NCBI RefSeq assembly: GCF_001269985.1
Contig: NZ_BBZB01000001.1
Location: 2,418,001 to 2,482,000, forward strand
Source of the DNA: Pseudoalteromonas sp. '520P1 No. 423'
Lineage (GTDB): Bacteria > Pseudomonadota > Gammaproteobacteria > Enterobacterales > Alteromonadaceae
Length of the DNA: 64,000 nucleotides
Direction: 5' to 3'
The notes beneath the pieces are model-generated. The model searched no databases. It worked only from the letters and a program-made list of their open reading frames with translations, and was not told where the DNA came from. The position numbers and the translations under genes are program-made. Below, piece by piece: positions 25,354-35,746 of this stretch. Every line of letters starts with the position of its first letter. Position 1 is the first letter of the stretch.

Positions 25354-25884
25354 GATAATTAGGAATGTACTTAAAATATTGTAATCAGAATAGAAACTAA
25401 AAGAGCTCGAATATAGGGTTAGTCTGGTGACAGACAGCTTGGATTGAAGATGCAACGTTAAATCAGATCTTTAAGCCTTTTTCTAAGAGCTGAACTAGAA
25501 AGACTAGTAGAAAATCCCATACTAAACGAATAAGAATATTTTTTTGTTTAAATGAATGTTGTTTTAGCTAGATTAAGTTCGAAAAAACACATTTGTTGAT
25601 GTTTTATTTGTAGTAATGGTTATGAAACTGTGTCGATTTAAATAATTGAAGCAATTAAGGGGTTGTTAAGCGTTAGAATTATTATGGCTCTATTTACTAC
25701 TGTAATTTCAATAAATATACTTTAAAACATTGCTGCTCTCTTCGTTTTCAAATACCCTCTCAGGTAAGCAGTAGAAATATAATAAAACTTCAAAGAAGAG
25801 CCTTTCTTTAGTAACAAAATATTGGCTCTCAAGGTTTAATTTATATGAATAGCATTAATAAATATTAGGTTTTAATTGAAATAT
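25354..25884. other. Intergenic region before the restriction-modification operon
   Basis: About 530 AT-rich bases without a convincing ORF, REP or tRNA. It must hold the promoter of the downstream operon; no controller-protein gene or clear operator was found. Confidence 0.55.
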
Positions 25885-27141
25885 ATGTACAGTAAATTGT
25901 TAGTAGAAATTGAAGAGTTATTATCCCCAATTGCAGAGCAGCATAAGCCTGATGGGACAGAGAGTATCGCCGTGGTTGATCAATGGGTGCATGCAATCGC
26001 GACTGACAGTCAGTTTTTTTGTAATACAGACTTAAAATCAGCTAATGAGCTTAAAAAAGAAGTACTCGATCTGCTTATAGATAAGCAGCTGTTCAGTGAT
26101 CGAGATATTTTCTACAATTTAGTTTTTGACAGTATGCCTTTGAAGCCAGTTAAAGATGGTACTTTTAAATTTATTGATCTGTTTGCTGGTATAGGTGGTG
26201 TTCGTTTAGGCTTTCAAAATAATAATGGAAGCTGTGTTTTTTCATCAGAATTCGATAAGCATGCCCAAGCGACTTATAAAAGTAACCATGGTGAGTTTCC
26301 ATTTGGTGATATTACATTCATAAACCCTACTCATATACCAGAACATGATGTGCTACTAGCAGGGTTTCCATGCCAACCGTTCTCACATGCTGGGTTAAAG
26401 CTGGGAATTGCAGATACCCGAGGTACTTTATTTCATAATATCGCTCGTATTATCGAAGAAAAAAAACCTAAAATAGCAATGCTTGAAAATGTAAAAGGGC
26501 TGGTAAGTCATGATAAAGGGCATACATTAAAAGTTATTCTAAAAACGCTAACTGATATAGGTTATAGCTGTAATATATCAAAAGATCTTATTGAAAATGG
26601 TAGTGCCAAAGCCATTCAGACCGAAGCTAAAAAAATGGTGATGAAGTCAATTGATTTTGGCGTACCACAAAATAGGCAGCGCATTTACATTGTTTTATGG
26701 AAAGATGGTCTTATAGAACATTTTGATTACCCTACTGCATTGGGCAAAGAAACAAAAGTCAGTGATATATTGGAGGATAATCCATGTGAAAAACTCACAA
26801 TATCAGATCGACTTTGGGCTGGGCATCAACGCCGAAAGATTCAAAACAAGATAAATGGTAAAGGTTTTGGTTACGGATTAGTTACGCCGGAGAGTCAATA
26901 TACGAATACTCTTTCTGCGCGATATTACAAAGATGGTAGTGAAATATTACTGGCGCAGGACGGTAAAAACCCAAGAAAAATAAGTACTAGGGAAGCCGCT
27001 CGATTACAAGGTTTTCCAAAAGAATTTATGCCTAACAAATCCAATACTCAGGCATATAAACAGTTTGGTAACAGTGTGTCAGTGTCAGTAATTGAAGCCT
27101 TGGCGGAAAAAGTAGAAGGAAAATTAAATGGAATTGGTTAA
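25885..27141 (+). CDS. DNA cytosine-5 methyltransferase (BsuMI/LlaJI-type modification enzyme)
   Basis: 418 aa from the ATG at 25885 (a TTG 9 bases upstream would add three residues; neither has a strong SD). Canonical m5C order: motif I FIDLFAGIGGVRLGF, motif IV GFPCQPFSHAGL with the catalytic Cys, motif VI MLENVKGL, motif VIII QNRQRIYIV, then a target-recognition region, motif IX AARLQGFP and motif X QFGNSVSVSV. An N-terminal extension of about 95 residues precedes motif I. It overlaps the McrB-like gene by 14 bases, so methylation and restriction subunits are coupled. Product: 5-methylcytosine in the host genome protecting the recognition site. Confidence 0.95.
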   Translation: MYSKLLVEIEELLSPIAEQHKPDGTESIAVVDQWVHAIATDSQFFCNTDLKSANELKKEVLDLLIDKQLFSDRDIFYNLVFDSMPLKPVKDGTFKFIDLFAGIGGVRLGFQNNNGSCVFSSEFDKHAQATYKSNHGEFPFGDITFINPTHIPEHDVLLAGFPCQPFSHAGLKLGIADTRGTLFHNIARIIEEKKPKIAMLENVKGLVSHDKGHTLKVILKTLTDIGYSCNISKDLIENGSAKAIQTEAKKMVMKSIDFGVPQNRQRIYIVLWKDGLIEHFDYPTALGKETKVSDILEDNPCEKLTISDRLWAGHQRRKIQNKINGKGFGYGLVTPESQYTNTLSARYYKDGSEILLAQDGKNPRKISTREAARLQGFPKEFMPNKSNTQAYKQFGNSVSVSVIEALAEKVEGKLNGIG

Positions 27142-29362
27142 CTTATCAGAGAAGTTTTTGGCTATAAAAACTGCTATGGCTAAGGCTGAATTCACTGATG
27201 TGAGTTTGCCTCAAAACTTCAAATCAGAATATGAAAAGTACATTGCTAATAATAAAGCTAATGGTTATTCAGAGGTCGAATGGGCGGAATTTTCTACAAA
27301 GATTATAACTTCTACGGGGAAATCCATATTTTTAACCAATTATTGGTTTTATATAGCACTTGAATTAGCTGGATATTTAGAAGGCTTAAATAAGCAAAAA
27401 GAACTGTTTGAAAATATATTTAAAGGTGAAGTTCTGAATGAGGTAGCGACTACACTAAGAAAAGAAATTAGCAATGATAACGAGACTCGTATCAAGAGGT
27501 ACCTTGAAACTAACGGGTTTTCACACCAAGACTACGACTATTTTTCTTCCTTTATTTCTGATTATGATAGCTGGGGAGGTGGTAAAACGATTGACCGTGG
27601 CGATTTTTATGTCTCTCCTCTTCTGAAAGCAGGTAACCTTTTAGCTGAAACTCAAGGAGCTGTAGCTGAACTAGCTAAGCAATTTTCAGAAGAGGTAACC
27701 TTAAGGAATCTATTTCATCCTGAATTTGTTACAAAAAAGGTTAAAGAAGCAGACAGTCATAAAACTAGCCACATTTTGGAAGAGTCTTCACGATCTCAGT
27801 TTGTTTTTAGCTTAATCTCATTTTTAATTAAAGAAAAAAAGCAAACGCCCTTGTTTGAATGCTTGATTGAAAAAAGTAGTGAACATGGTAATTATAACCT
27901 TGAGTATGAAGCTCATCGTTTAACTACTTTTTTCAAAATATCTGATAAAGAGATTGAAATTCAAGGCTTAACAAGTGGTGAAAAAATTAGATTTTTTAAA
28001 GAGCCATTTCTCGTTGGATCTCAATACCACTATCTATCGAATCAATGGACTGATGGCACCTCATCAAGATTAGATATTCAAACGTTATGCTCAATTTTTA
28101 ATAGTATATATACAGAATATCAGATTCTTTCGTTAGATGGATTATATGTGCTAACGTCTGCAAAAAAAGTGGCAGAATTAGGGCTATCTAAACCATTTTT
28201 ATTATTAGCCGGTATCTCTGGTACAGGTAAAACTCGCTTTGTTAAAAAGCAAGCTGAATGTCGTGGTGAGGTAACCTATTGTTTAACTTCTGTTCGCCCT
28301 GATTGGCATGAGCCTTCTGATTTGTTGGGTTATGTATCACGCTTAAGTGGACAAGCTGAATATGTAGTTACTGATGTACTTGCCTTTATTGTTAAAGCTT
28401 GGCTTGAAATAGAAAAGTTTGGTATTACCCTCAATGGTAATTTAGCGACAGGTAATCAAGATCAACAACAGCAAGTTAGAACTTTTTGGCTTTGTTTAGA
28501 TGAGATGAATTTAGCACCTGTTGAGCAGTATTTTGCTGATTATCTTTCAGTGCTAGAAACACGTGAGTGGCTTTGGGAAAATAACGAATTTGAATACAAG
28601 TGTGAACCTCTCTTAAAGCCATCACTTTTTGATAGTATTGACCAAGATAAGCTCAAAAAAACGCTAGGATTAGCGGATCATGATGATCTGTGGCAGCACT
28701 TTGTTACAAATGGCATAAGCATTCCGTTCAACTTGATTGTAGCCGGCACTGTAAATATGGATGAAACCACACATGGCTTTTCTCGTAAGGTAATTGACCG
28801 CGCATTAACTTTCGATTTTGGTGAGTTTTTTCCTAATGACTTAGACGAGTTTTTCAAACCGACTAAAGAGCCTAAAGTACTTAGTTACCCGGTATGGTCT
28901 GATGGACGTAATACCGTCGAATTAAATGATACTTTCGATTCAGAGGGCTCTTTATCCATTGAATTATTAAAAAGTATTAATGCTATTTTAATTAACACCC
29001 CATTTAAATTAGCCTACCGTGCCCTGAATGAATTGTTGCTAAGTGTGATGACCAATAAGCCAACGACTGAAATTGAGTTACAAGCTGTATGGGATGACTT
29101 TTTAATGTGTAAGGTGTTGCCACGTATTGAAGGCGACATTGATAAGCTGACCAAAGGTGGTGAAAATACGCATATTATTGAACAGCTCAATGTAGTGTTA
29201 AGTAAACAACTGAACAATATTTGGGATGGTAAAATTCGCCCAGATCTTTATCGAAAATATCTTGATAAAGAGGAGGCTATTGACATTGAATGTCGCAGCA
29301 AAGCTAAACTTAAGTGGATGAGTGGACAGTTAGATAATGGATTCACCAGTTTCTGGCCCTAA
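27128..29362 (+). CDS. McrB-like AAA+ NTPase, restriction subunit 1 (BsuMI YdiS / R1.LlaJI type)
   Basis: 744 aa. The N-terminal 330 residues have no motif I recognise and probably bind DNA. The AAA+ domain carries Walker A AGISGTGKTRF (about 361-369), the McrB-style segment SVRPDWHEPSDLLGYVS, Walker B CLDEMNLAPVEQYFADYLS, and the sensor segment GTVNMDETTHGFSRKVIDRA. These are diagnostic of the McrB family that drives DNA translocation with a McrC-like nuclease. The gene overlaps the methyltransferase and is followed after 18 bases by the nuclease gene, the order known for LlaJI and BsuMI. Confidence 0.9.
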   Translation: MELVNLSEKFLAIKTAMAKAEFTDVSLPQNFKSEYEKYIANNKANGYSEVEWAEFSTKIITSTGKSIFLTNYWFYIALELAGYLEGLNKQKELFENIFKGEVLNEVATTLRKEISNDNETRIKRYLETNGFSHQDYDYFSSFISDYDSWGGGKTIDRGDFYVSPLLKAGNLLAETQGAVAELAKQFSEEVTLRNLFHPEFVTKKVKEADSHKTSHILEESSRSQFVFSLISFLIKEKKQTPLFECLIEKSSEHGNYNLEYEAHRLTTFFKISDKEIEIQGLTSGEKIRFFKEPFLVGSQYHYLSNQWTDGTSSRLDIQTLCSIFNSIYTEYQILSLDGLYVLTSAKKVAELGLSKPFLLLAGISGTGKTRFVKKQAECRGEVTYCLTSVRPDWHEPSDLLGYVSRLSGQAEYVVTDVLAFIVKAWLEIEKFGITLNGNLATGNQDQQQQVRTFWLCLDEMNLAPVEQYFADYLSVLETREWLWENNEFEYKCEPLLKPSLFDSIDQDKLKKTLGLADHDDLWQHFVTNGISIPFNLIVAGTVNMDETTHGFSRKVIDRALTFDFGEFFPNDLDEFFKPTKEPKVLSYPVWSDGRNTVELNDTFDSEGSLSIELLKSINAILINTPFKLAYRALNELLLSVMTNKPTTEIELQAVWDDFLMCKVLPRIEGDIDKLTKGGENTHIIEQLNVVLSKQLNNIWDGKIRPDLYRKYLDKEEAIDIECRSKAKLKWMSGQLDNGFTSFWP

Positions 29363-29380
29363 AAAGAGTAGGTAGAAAGG

Positions 29381-31771
29381 ATGCAAGAGCTTATCTGTAT
29401 AGAGACTTCCGATTGGGAGTTGACTATAAGTTGTCAAAATTTAGACATACGACAGAAAACTTATTTCGAAATGTTAAAGCGCAGAGGGGATAAACATATC
29501 CCTAATGCTCTGTACTTCAAGCCTGAAATAAATTTACAAAGTGTAAGACCTAATAGTATTTTTATTCAAGAAAGTGAAAATATTGCCACCCCTCTAGTTG
29601 AAGAGCTGTCGTTACCTCGACCAATATTTTTTGAAAATACGCAATATCAATTTGAGTGGGTATTTTTCAATGATAACGTTGACCAAGCCTCTATTGCACA
29701 TCCGTTAAAAACCATAGCAAACTCTTTTCGCTTTGCGGCAAAGCGAAAACACAGTGCAGCCAGTTTAATAGGTACCATTAATACCGGTAACGATATAGGC
29801 AAGTTAAGTTTGCCATTAACCTACCAAGTTGAAAGCGAAACAAAATCAGCGCACCTTATATTAGAAGTGCTACCGACTAAAATGCAATTACATAGCGATT
29901 TACCCGCAATGTATCGGTGTATAGATAAGTCTTTTCCATTGTGGCGCTTTAGCTTAGCTGAAAAAACAGAACAAGATGCAGCCAAAAGCCAGCATAGAGG
30001 TAATTTTCCATTGTTGTGGTTGGCGCAATTTAAAGTGCTACGCGAGCAACTAGAATCTGCTTTAAAGGTAATTTCAAATTCACCCCATAGCCGCTTAAAG
30101 CGTCAAGAAAGCCATATAAAAGCCGACAGATTAAAAGGGAAGTTAGGTAATAAATTAGCTGAGCGAGTAAGGGAAGACATTAAGAATAAGCAATATGATA
30201 AACGTTATCAGCAAGATAAAAAATATTTAAGCGTAGATACCCCTGAAAACCGTTTTATTAAAATGGTGGTGATAAAATGCAAGCAGCAATTAGAGCAATT
30301 AACACAGAAGTTAGAGAAAAAAAATAATGAAAGCAGAGACACTAGTCAACGCCTATCCGTGCACTTTATAACCGAACTTAGAGATTGGCAAAAGCCTCTT
30401 GCAAGAGTACAAAAGCAAAGTTTTCTAAAAGAAGTTGGTGAGTACGTTGGCTTACATCGCGAGTCCTTGGTATTGCAACAAAAAACGGGATATAGCGCGG
30501 TCTATAAAACGTGGCAAGAGCTTAAATATTATTTAGATATTTTTTCTCGGCATTCAACTATATCAATGAAGTCTGTTGCTGAAACTTACGAAGTTTGGTG
30601 TTTTTTAACCGTGAGGCAGATGTTAATTACGAACCTTGGTTTTGAAGAGGTCCAAAGTGAAAAATCAAAACTGAAATTGAATGATTATTTTGAGTTGCAG
30701 CTTGAAGATGGCTTAAGTGGAGCTGGGGCTTTTACCTTTAAACGTACTGACGGCTTAAAAGCTCGTTTAGCTCACGAGCCTATTTTTCGGAAAAATGGTA
30801 AAAATATCCGTTCATTTGGGGTGACTCAAAAACCTGATATATTACTTGAAATAACCTTTCCTGATGGTAAAAAGTGTATTTGGTTGTTTGATGCCAAGTA
30901 TCGTATTAAGACCATAAATAACCGTTATGATGATGATGATATTGAACGTAAGGATTTTGTTCCTGATGACGCCATTAATCAGATGCATCGCTACCGTGAT
31001 GCGTTAATCCATATTAATTTGGCAGATGAAAAAACAACTAAGAGTCGACCTGTTTTTGGTGCTTTTGCATTGTATCCTGGCTTTTATGATCAAAAAGTAG
31101 AGATAAACCCTTACGATGAGACAATAAAAGAAGTTGGTATTGGTGCATTTGCCTTATTACCTAGTGATAACGGCGATAATAATAATTGGCTTGAAAGTTT
31201 TCTTATTGAGCAACTAGGCTCACTAACAACCACTTTCCCAGTATCAAGTATTAGTGACTCTTTATATGTTAATGAAGCTTCACGCATCCCTTATTATGGT
31301 ATGAAACAAGTTCTACACAGTGATTTAGTGTTAACAGCTAAGCTAGGCGAAAATAGAACTCATGAATATATTGAGGGTTTTAAAAGTGGCCATGCAAAAT
31401 GGTATCACATGCCAATGCCTGTTTTTGATGTTCAATTCGGTCATCATATAGCTGCTGAAATTTGTTATATCGCAATAAGCTATGAAGACTCAGGCGTATT
31501 GAAGACAGACAAAGCTTACAGAGTTAGAAGTGTAAAACTTAAATCCCGTAGTGAAATTAGTGGAATTCAAGCTGGTGTTATGGAAACGCAGGTTGGAGAC
31601 GATGAATACTGGCTATTTGAATTAGGAGAGGTACTTACGCTCCCCCACAAATTAATCAATCCAAATACTGGAGGTTTCAGACAATCATTAAAGTTAACAA
31701 CTCTTCCTATGCTAAAGTGTACTAGTGATTTTAATGCTTTAGAACGTGTTTATTTAAATTGTGTTGTTTAG
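29381..31771 (+). CDS. DUF2357 / McrC-like PD-(D/E)XK nuclease, restriction subunit 2
   Basis: 796 aa, the size of R2.LlaJI-type proteins. The N-terminal half is DUF2357-like (FEWVFFNDNVDQASIAHPLK; SFPLWRFSLAEKTEQDAAKS; YLSVDTPENRFIKMVVIKCK). The nuclease core comes at about 480-520: KPDILLEITFPDG and WLFDAKYRIK, giving the D...D-x-K catalytic pattern, followed by INQMHRYRDALI. The C-terminal 200 residues are uncharacterised. AGGT/AAGG precedes the ATG. Acting with the upstream McrB-like motor it would cut unmodified DNA. Confidence 0.88.
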   Translation: MQELICIETSDWELTISCQNLDIRQKTYFEMLKRRGDKHIPNALYFKPEINLQSVRPNSIFIQESENIATPLVEELSLPRPIFFENTQYQFEWVFFNDNVDQASIAHPLKTIANSFRFAAKRKHSAASLIGTINTGNDIGKLSLPLTYQVESETKSAHLILEVLPTKMQLHSDLPAMYRCIDKSFPLWRFSLAEKTEQDAAKSQHRGNFPLLWLAQFKVLREQLESALKVISNSPHSRLKRQESHIKADRLKGKLGNKLAERVREDIKNKQYDKRYQQDKKYLSVDTPENRFIKMVVIKCKQQLEQLTQKLEKKNNESRDTSQRLSVHFITELRDWQKPLARVQKQSFLKEVGEYVGLHRESLVLQQKTGYSAVYKTWQELKYYLDIFSRHSTISMKSVAETYEVWCFLTVRQMLITNLGFEEVQSEKSKLKLNDYFELQLEDGLSGAGAFTFKRTDGLKARLAHEPIFRKNGKNIRSFGVTQKPDILLEITFPDGKKCIWLFDAKYRIKTINNRYDDDDIERKDFVPDDAINQMHRYRDALIHINLADEKTTKSRPVFGAFALYPGFYDQKVEINPYDETIKEVGIGAFALLPSDNGDNNNWLESFLIEQLGSLTTTFPVSSISDSLYVNEASRIPYYGMKQVLHSDLVLTAKLGENRTHEYIEGFKSGHAKWYHMPMPVFDVQFGHHIAAEICYIAISYEDSGVLKTDKAYRVRSVKLKSRSEISGIQAGVMETQVGDDEYWLFELGEVLTLPHKLINPNTGGFRQSLKLTTLPMLKCTSDFNALERVYLNCVV

Positions 31772-32187
31772 TTGGGTGCTGAGGTGCCCAAATAACGCCT
31801 AAGAGTGTAGTAGGGCGAGATTATATTTGTATACAACGAGCTTCTTACATATGAATTCAAACCGTATAAAGAGGTTACTCTGATTTAGTGATGAAATGTA
31901 TTCGTGTAAATTATTTGAACTTAGGCGATTTAGGTTGAAAGTTCAAATAATGTACTGCATATTTTCAATATCACAACTTTATAGGTGTAAAAATACAAGC
32001 TGGTTGTTAGATTGGCGATAAAGTTATTGGCCACGTATCAATTCGGTAACAGGGACATTGCAGATAATGATTTTAATTTTATAAAAAATTAGAGCAGTAC
32101 CTTAGTTAAAATCAATAGTTATACAGTTAGTTTATATCAGAAATAAAATAATTGGATTAAAAGAGGTCATGAGATTTTATTAAATGA
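31772..32187. other. Intergenic region between restriction operon and tRNA cluster
   Basis: About 415 bases with no convincing gene; no integrase gene or att-like direct repeat was identified. Confidence 0.5.
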
Positions 32188-32259
32188 TGGCTACTACGGG
32201 ATTTGAACCTGGGAATGCCTAGATCAAAACCCGGTGCCTTACCGCTTGGCGATATCCCA
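32188..32259 (-). pseudogene. Decayed tRNA-Gln(UUG) copy
   Basis: The 5' three quarters match the intact tRNA-Gln at 32383-32457 almost exactly (D arm GCCAAGCGGTAAGGC, anticodon loop TTTTGAT). After the T-loop the copies diverge: the T stem no longer closes and the 3' strand CGTAGTA cannot pair with the acceptor TGGGATA. The anticodon stem also has one mismatch. A terminal GCCA remains. It looks like a recombined or decayed duplicate. Confidence 0.75.
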
Positions 32260-32270
32260 ACTTTAATATA

Positions 32271-32355
<85 letters not shown>

Positions 32356-32382
32356 ATATATATTTTTTCATTCTTTAAAAAA

Positions 32383-32457
32383 TGGCTGGAATACCAGGAT
32401 TTGAACCTGGGAATGCCGAGATCAAAACCCGGTGCCTTACCGCTTGGCGATATTCCA
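32383..32457 (-). tRNA. tRNA-Gln(UUG)
   Basis: 75 bases with encoded CCA. Acceptor TGGAATA pairs with TATTCCA, the D arm is GCCAAGCGGTAAGGC, the anticodon loop TTTTGAT gives UUG, and the T arm CCAGG-TTCAAAT-CCTGG closes perfectly. It lies upstream in the transcription direction of tRNA-Leu, so the three form one cluster. Confidence 0.93.
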
Positions 32458-32939
32458 ACTATTAACATAAAGAAAGTTTTCACTCTCATTAAGTTGAGCG
32501 CATTATGCTTACGACTTATGTATTCGTCAATGTATATTTTTTTATTTATGATTGATTGCTTGTTAATTATTCTTATATGACATTTTATGACCGAAATCGA
32601 TGATTTTAATAGAAAAGTCTGATCTTTAGCCAAAGAATCAGCTGATGTTAGTTGGCGATAATATACTGAGTTATTAACTGCTCGTAAATGCCAATTTGTT
32701 GCATGTTTTTGTTATGCCTTGCTGATTTTATTAAATCAGAGTAAATCCATTTTTTATAAATATATCAGATGGTAAGGAAGAATTATATGGTATAAAATAC
32801 CTTTAAATTGAAATGGGGATATTACTGCTTCATGAAGTAATTTATATATGAACCTATAGTAAACTAATTTTCTGATTTAACTATATTTATACTAGAAATT
32901 ATATAAACTAATGTTTTAAATAATTATTTAGTGGAAAGT
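32458..32939. other. Intergenic region between tRNA cluster and SIMPL remnant
   Basis: Promoter of the minus-strand tRNA cluster should lie just above 32458. The remainder (about 480 bases, very AT-rich) shows no gene I can support. Confidence 0.5.
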
Positions 32940-33652
32940 ATGAAAAGTAGTTTTTTTGTCATTGTTTTTATGTGTCTATCTTCGTTAGCTATTGCTAATC
33001 CTTTACCTCAATTTCCATTTGTTGCTGTATATGAAAAACATGAGATAGATGTAAAACCGGATTTAGCTGTCCTAAGCTTTTCAATTAAAGTATTTAATGC
33101 TCAATCTGTAATGGCTCAAGCAGCATTATCAGATACAAGAATTAAAATATTAGACGCCCTAGCTTTATTTAAAGTACCTAATTCACAATTAGAGTCATAT
33201 CGTATAGATAAAAACATTATAAGAAACTTTCATAATAAGAATGAAAAATTTGGAATTCAGGGTTATGAAATAACTCAAGATTTTCTATAAAACTCAAACA
33301 GTTGAAAAAGTACTCTTATATAGTGGCAACACTCAATTCCCTTGATTATGTATCTGATATTTATCCTGATTTTAAAATAACAAAAGAAGATAAATATAAA
33401 AGTCAGTTAGTTAAGCTTGTAAGTGATAAAGCTCGTAAAACAGCTGATTTATTAGCCCTGGCTCAAGGTCGTGAGGTTTTGAATGTCTATGGTATGAGCT
33501 TAGATGCTGATCTACAGGCATTTTATGCACGTTTTGCTTTAAAAGATCGACGTAGTTTGTCATTTGGAATGCCTTCTAAAAATTTAGTAATGACTGTACC
33601 TGAAACAATAAAGTTAACTGCAACCATTAATGCGATTTACGAATTAAAATAA
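32940..33652 (+). pseudogene. SIMPL-domain (DUF541) periplasmic protein, frameshifted
   Basis: The ATG at 32940 opens a signal peptide (FFVIVFMCLSSLAIA) and the SIMPL start VYEKHEIDVKPDLAVLSF. Near 33285 the frame is lost within GATTTTCTATAA; one more T would read DFSIKLKQLKKYSYIVATLN and continue to VPETIKLTATINAIYELK at 33652. Both halves align to one SIMPL domain, so a single-base deletion in a T-run separates them. Pseudogene or sequencing indel. SIMPL proteins are secreted, with roles in envelope or oxidative stress. Confidence 0.82.
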
Positions 33653-33864
33653 TCTTTATTTTGAGTAGATAATGGATTTGAACTTTAGTAGTCATAAATA
33701 TGCAAAGTCACCAAAACCACAGGTCTATGGTTCGGCCTGTTTTACTATTTTGTGAGCTTTTTAAATAGTAGTGGTAAAGGAGCATGGTTAACTAAATTTC
33801 TCCCATTAATAAAAACGACAAATAACTCTACCTTGTGTTGTATTTTTAGCATTTATGAGGGGTA

Positions 33865-35097
33865 ATGTGCTGTATATATGTATCCATTTTAAGTACAATA
33901 TACATAATTGAATATTATAAGGATATATCAGGGGTGACATTTTTTTTAATTCCTATTTCGTTGATTATTATTGTTTATTATGTATATGTTTCAGGTAAGC
34001 CTGAAGTGGGTGTGTCAAATATAACACCGTCTTTATGTGTGACGGTTGGTATTTTTTTTACTTTTTTAGGTATTGCGCTTTCACTCAATTCTTTAGATTC
34101 AACTGCGACCAGTCAACACGCTTTTGATGCATTATTAATGGGTTTAAAAAGTGCTTTTTGGTCAAGTGTATTTGGTCTAGCTGGTTCTATATTATGCAAG
34201 AAACGCCTTGCTAAGCGGCTACCTGATCCTTATGATGAATATGCTAAACAGACTAATAATATAGTTGTAGCTGTTCGTGAAAATAGTAACAGCGTGGTGA
34301 GTGCGGTAAATAATAATAGTAAAACAGTTGCAAGGCTGTTGTCAGAGCAATTACTAAAAGACTCTAAAAATATTAGTGAACAATTTAATGAAAAAACGGA
34401 TCAGGTGCTAAATCAGTTTGCTAATAGTATTAGTACATTAATAAAACAGTCTAAATCGTTATTGAAAGATGCAAATGAATCTGTCAATAAAAACCAAACA
34501 TTATTGACGTCAATGGTTACTACATCACAAGGTCTCAATAATAGTAATATTGATGCGATGCGAGACATTTCAAATCTTTTACATAAATGTGTTAAGCATG
34601 TTAATTCAATATTAGAAAATTCAAATAGCTCGATAGTTGACCTTAAATCACACAGTGAATCTTTGAATAAAAGCTTAGCTAGTACTTCAAATTCAATTGT
34701 AAATGACTTTGCAAGCACTCAGCAACTTTATCAATCTTTGATTAATGATATTAAACAGGTTCAACCTTCAATGAAATCGTTGTCAAAATTAGTAAGTGAC
34801 TTGCAAGTTATTCAACAAACTTTAGAGAAAGACCATAAAAGCAATATTGTGGCAGCTGTTGTTGACTTCAAAGTACAATATCAAAATGTCAGTAAAGCGT
34901 TTGATGAATTGAATCAATCGCAAATTAAACAAGCGCATACTTTTTTTGAAAAGTTAGATTTATCGGTTGAGCAAGGTTTGCAGGAAGTTGCAACAGTTTA
35001 TACATCTGGGTTGGCAAGTATCTTAGAAGATAAACAAAAAGAGCTGTTGTTAGCTAAAAAGCATACATCTGAAGCTAAATTAGATGAAGTGAGCTAA
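33865..35097 (+). CDS. zorA: ZorA-like MotA/TolQ/ExbB-family motor protein of a Zorya system
   Basis: 410 aa. Four hydrophobic segments in the first 115 residues (VSILSTIYIIEYY; VTFFLIPISLIIIVYYVYV; LCVTVGIFFTFLGIALSL; AFWSSVFGLAGSILC) form a MotA/ExbB-like channel core, with the GIFFTFLGIALSL-type helix characteristic of ZorA. After residue 120 there is a 290-residue helical, Ser/Asn-rich tail predicted to be coiled coil, as in ZorA, whose tail projects into the cytoplasm. GAGGGG just upstream supports the start. The ZorB-like gene follows after 2 bases. In Zorya, ZorAB is an ion-driven motor that senses phage entry and triggers nucleases. Confidence 0.83.
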   Translation: MCCIYVSILSTIYIIEYYKDISGVTFFLIPISLIIIVYYVYVSGKPEVGVSNITPSLCVTVGIFFTFLGIALSLNSLDSTATSQHAFDALLMGLKSAFWSSVFGLAGSILCKKRLAKRLPDPYDEYAKQTNNIVVAVRENSNSVVSAVNNNSKTVARLLSEQLLKDSKNISEQFNEKTDQVLNQFANSISTLIKQSKSLLKDANESVNKNQTLLTSMVTTSQGLNNSNIDAMRDISNLLHKCVKHVNSILENSNSSIVDLKSHSESLNKSLASTSNSIVNDFASTQQLYQSLINDIKQVQPSMKSLSKLVSDLQVIQQTLEKDHKSNIVAAVVDFKVQYQNVSKAFDELNQSQIKQAHTFFEKLDLSVEQGLQEVATVYTSGLASILEDKQKELLLAKKHTSEAKLDEVS

Positions 35098-35099
35098 CA

Positions 35100-35741
35100 A
35101 TGTTGTTCAATATACAAGATGATGAAGAATCTGGACTAGCAATTTCTGATTTAATGACTGCACTCATGGCGCTATTTTTACTGGGTACTTTATTAGCACT
35201 TGAAAAGCGTGATTTTATTAGTCAGCACATAGGTAACTCACAAGTTAATACACCTCATAAGTACTCTAAAGTTGAAAATGTATTGTTTTCGCATTTATAT
35301 GATTTAGCCAAACAAGATTCTAGTCTGCAATGGGATGAAGAACGTAATATATTAACAACGTGGTTTAAGTTTGAAAGCGCTAAGGCCACGCTATCAATTG
35401 AAGCAAAAAACACATTAAACAGTATTTGTCCAAAATTAATTGAGATGGTTAGGCGTGAAAAAAACAAAATTTATAATATTGTGATTCGTGGTCATACCGA
35501 TACTAGTTGGAGTGGTAAAGGCAACGCATTTGTTGGCAATATGCGGGTTTCATATGAGCGTGCGATGAATACAATGGATCATTGTTTACAATCGTTAGGT
35601 AAGAATGAAACAGCTGTAGCTACTAAGTTTGTTGCTCAGGGATTTTCTTTCTCACAGGCCAATAATGAAATTACTCAGGGAAAAGGGGATTTACAGCGAC
35701 GTGTCGAGATATTATTTAACTATAAACACAATTCGGATTAA
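35100..35741 (+). CDS. zorB: ZorB-like OmpA/MotB-domain motor partner
   Basis: 213 aa. A short cytoplasmic N-terminus leads into one membrane helix, AISDLMTALMALFLLGTLLA, whose early Asp (D17) sits where MotB/ZorB carry the ion-binding aspartate. The C-terminal domain is OmpA-like peptidoglycan binding (NIVIRGHTDTSWSGKG; NMRVSYERAMNTMDHCLQS; DLQRRVEILF). It is separated by 2 bases from zorA and 5 from the HNH gene, indicating one operon. It would anchor the ZorAB complex to the cell wall. Confidence 0.85.
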   Translation: MLFNIQDDEESGLAISDLMTALMALFLLGTLLALEKRDFISQHIGNSQVNTPHKYSKVENVLFSHLYDLAKQDSSLQWDEERNILTTWFKFESAKATLSIEAKNTLNSICPKLIEMVRREKNKIYNIVIRGHTDTSWSGKGNAFVGNMRVSYERAMNTMDHCLQSLGKNETAVATKFVAQGFSFSQANNEITQGKGDLQRRVEILFNYKHNSD

Positions 35742-35746
35742 TTATT

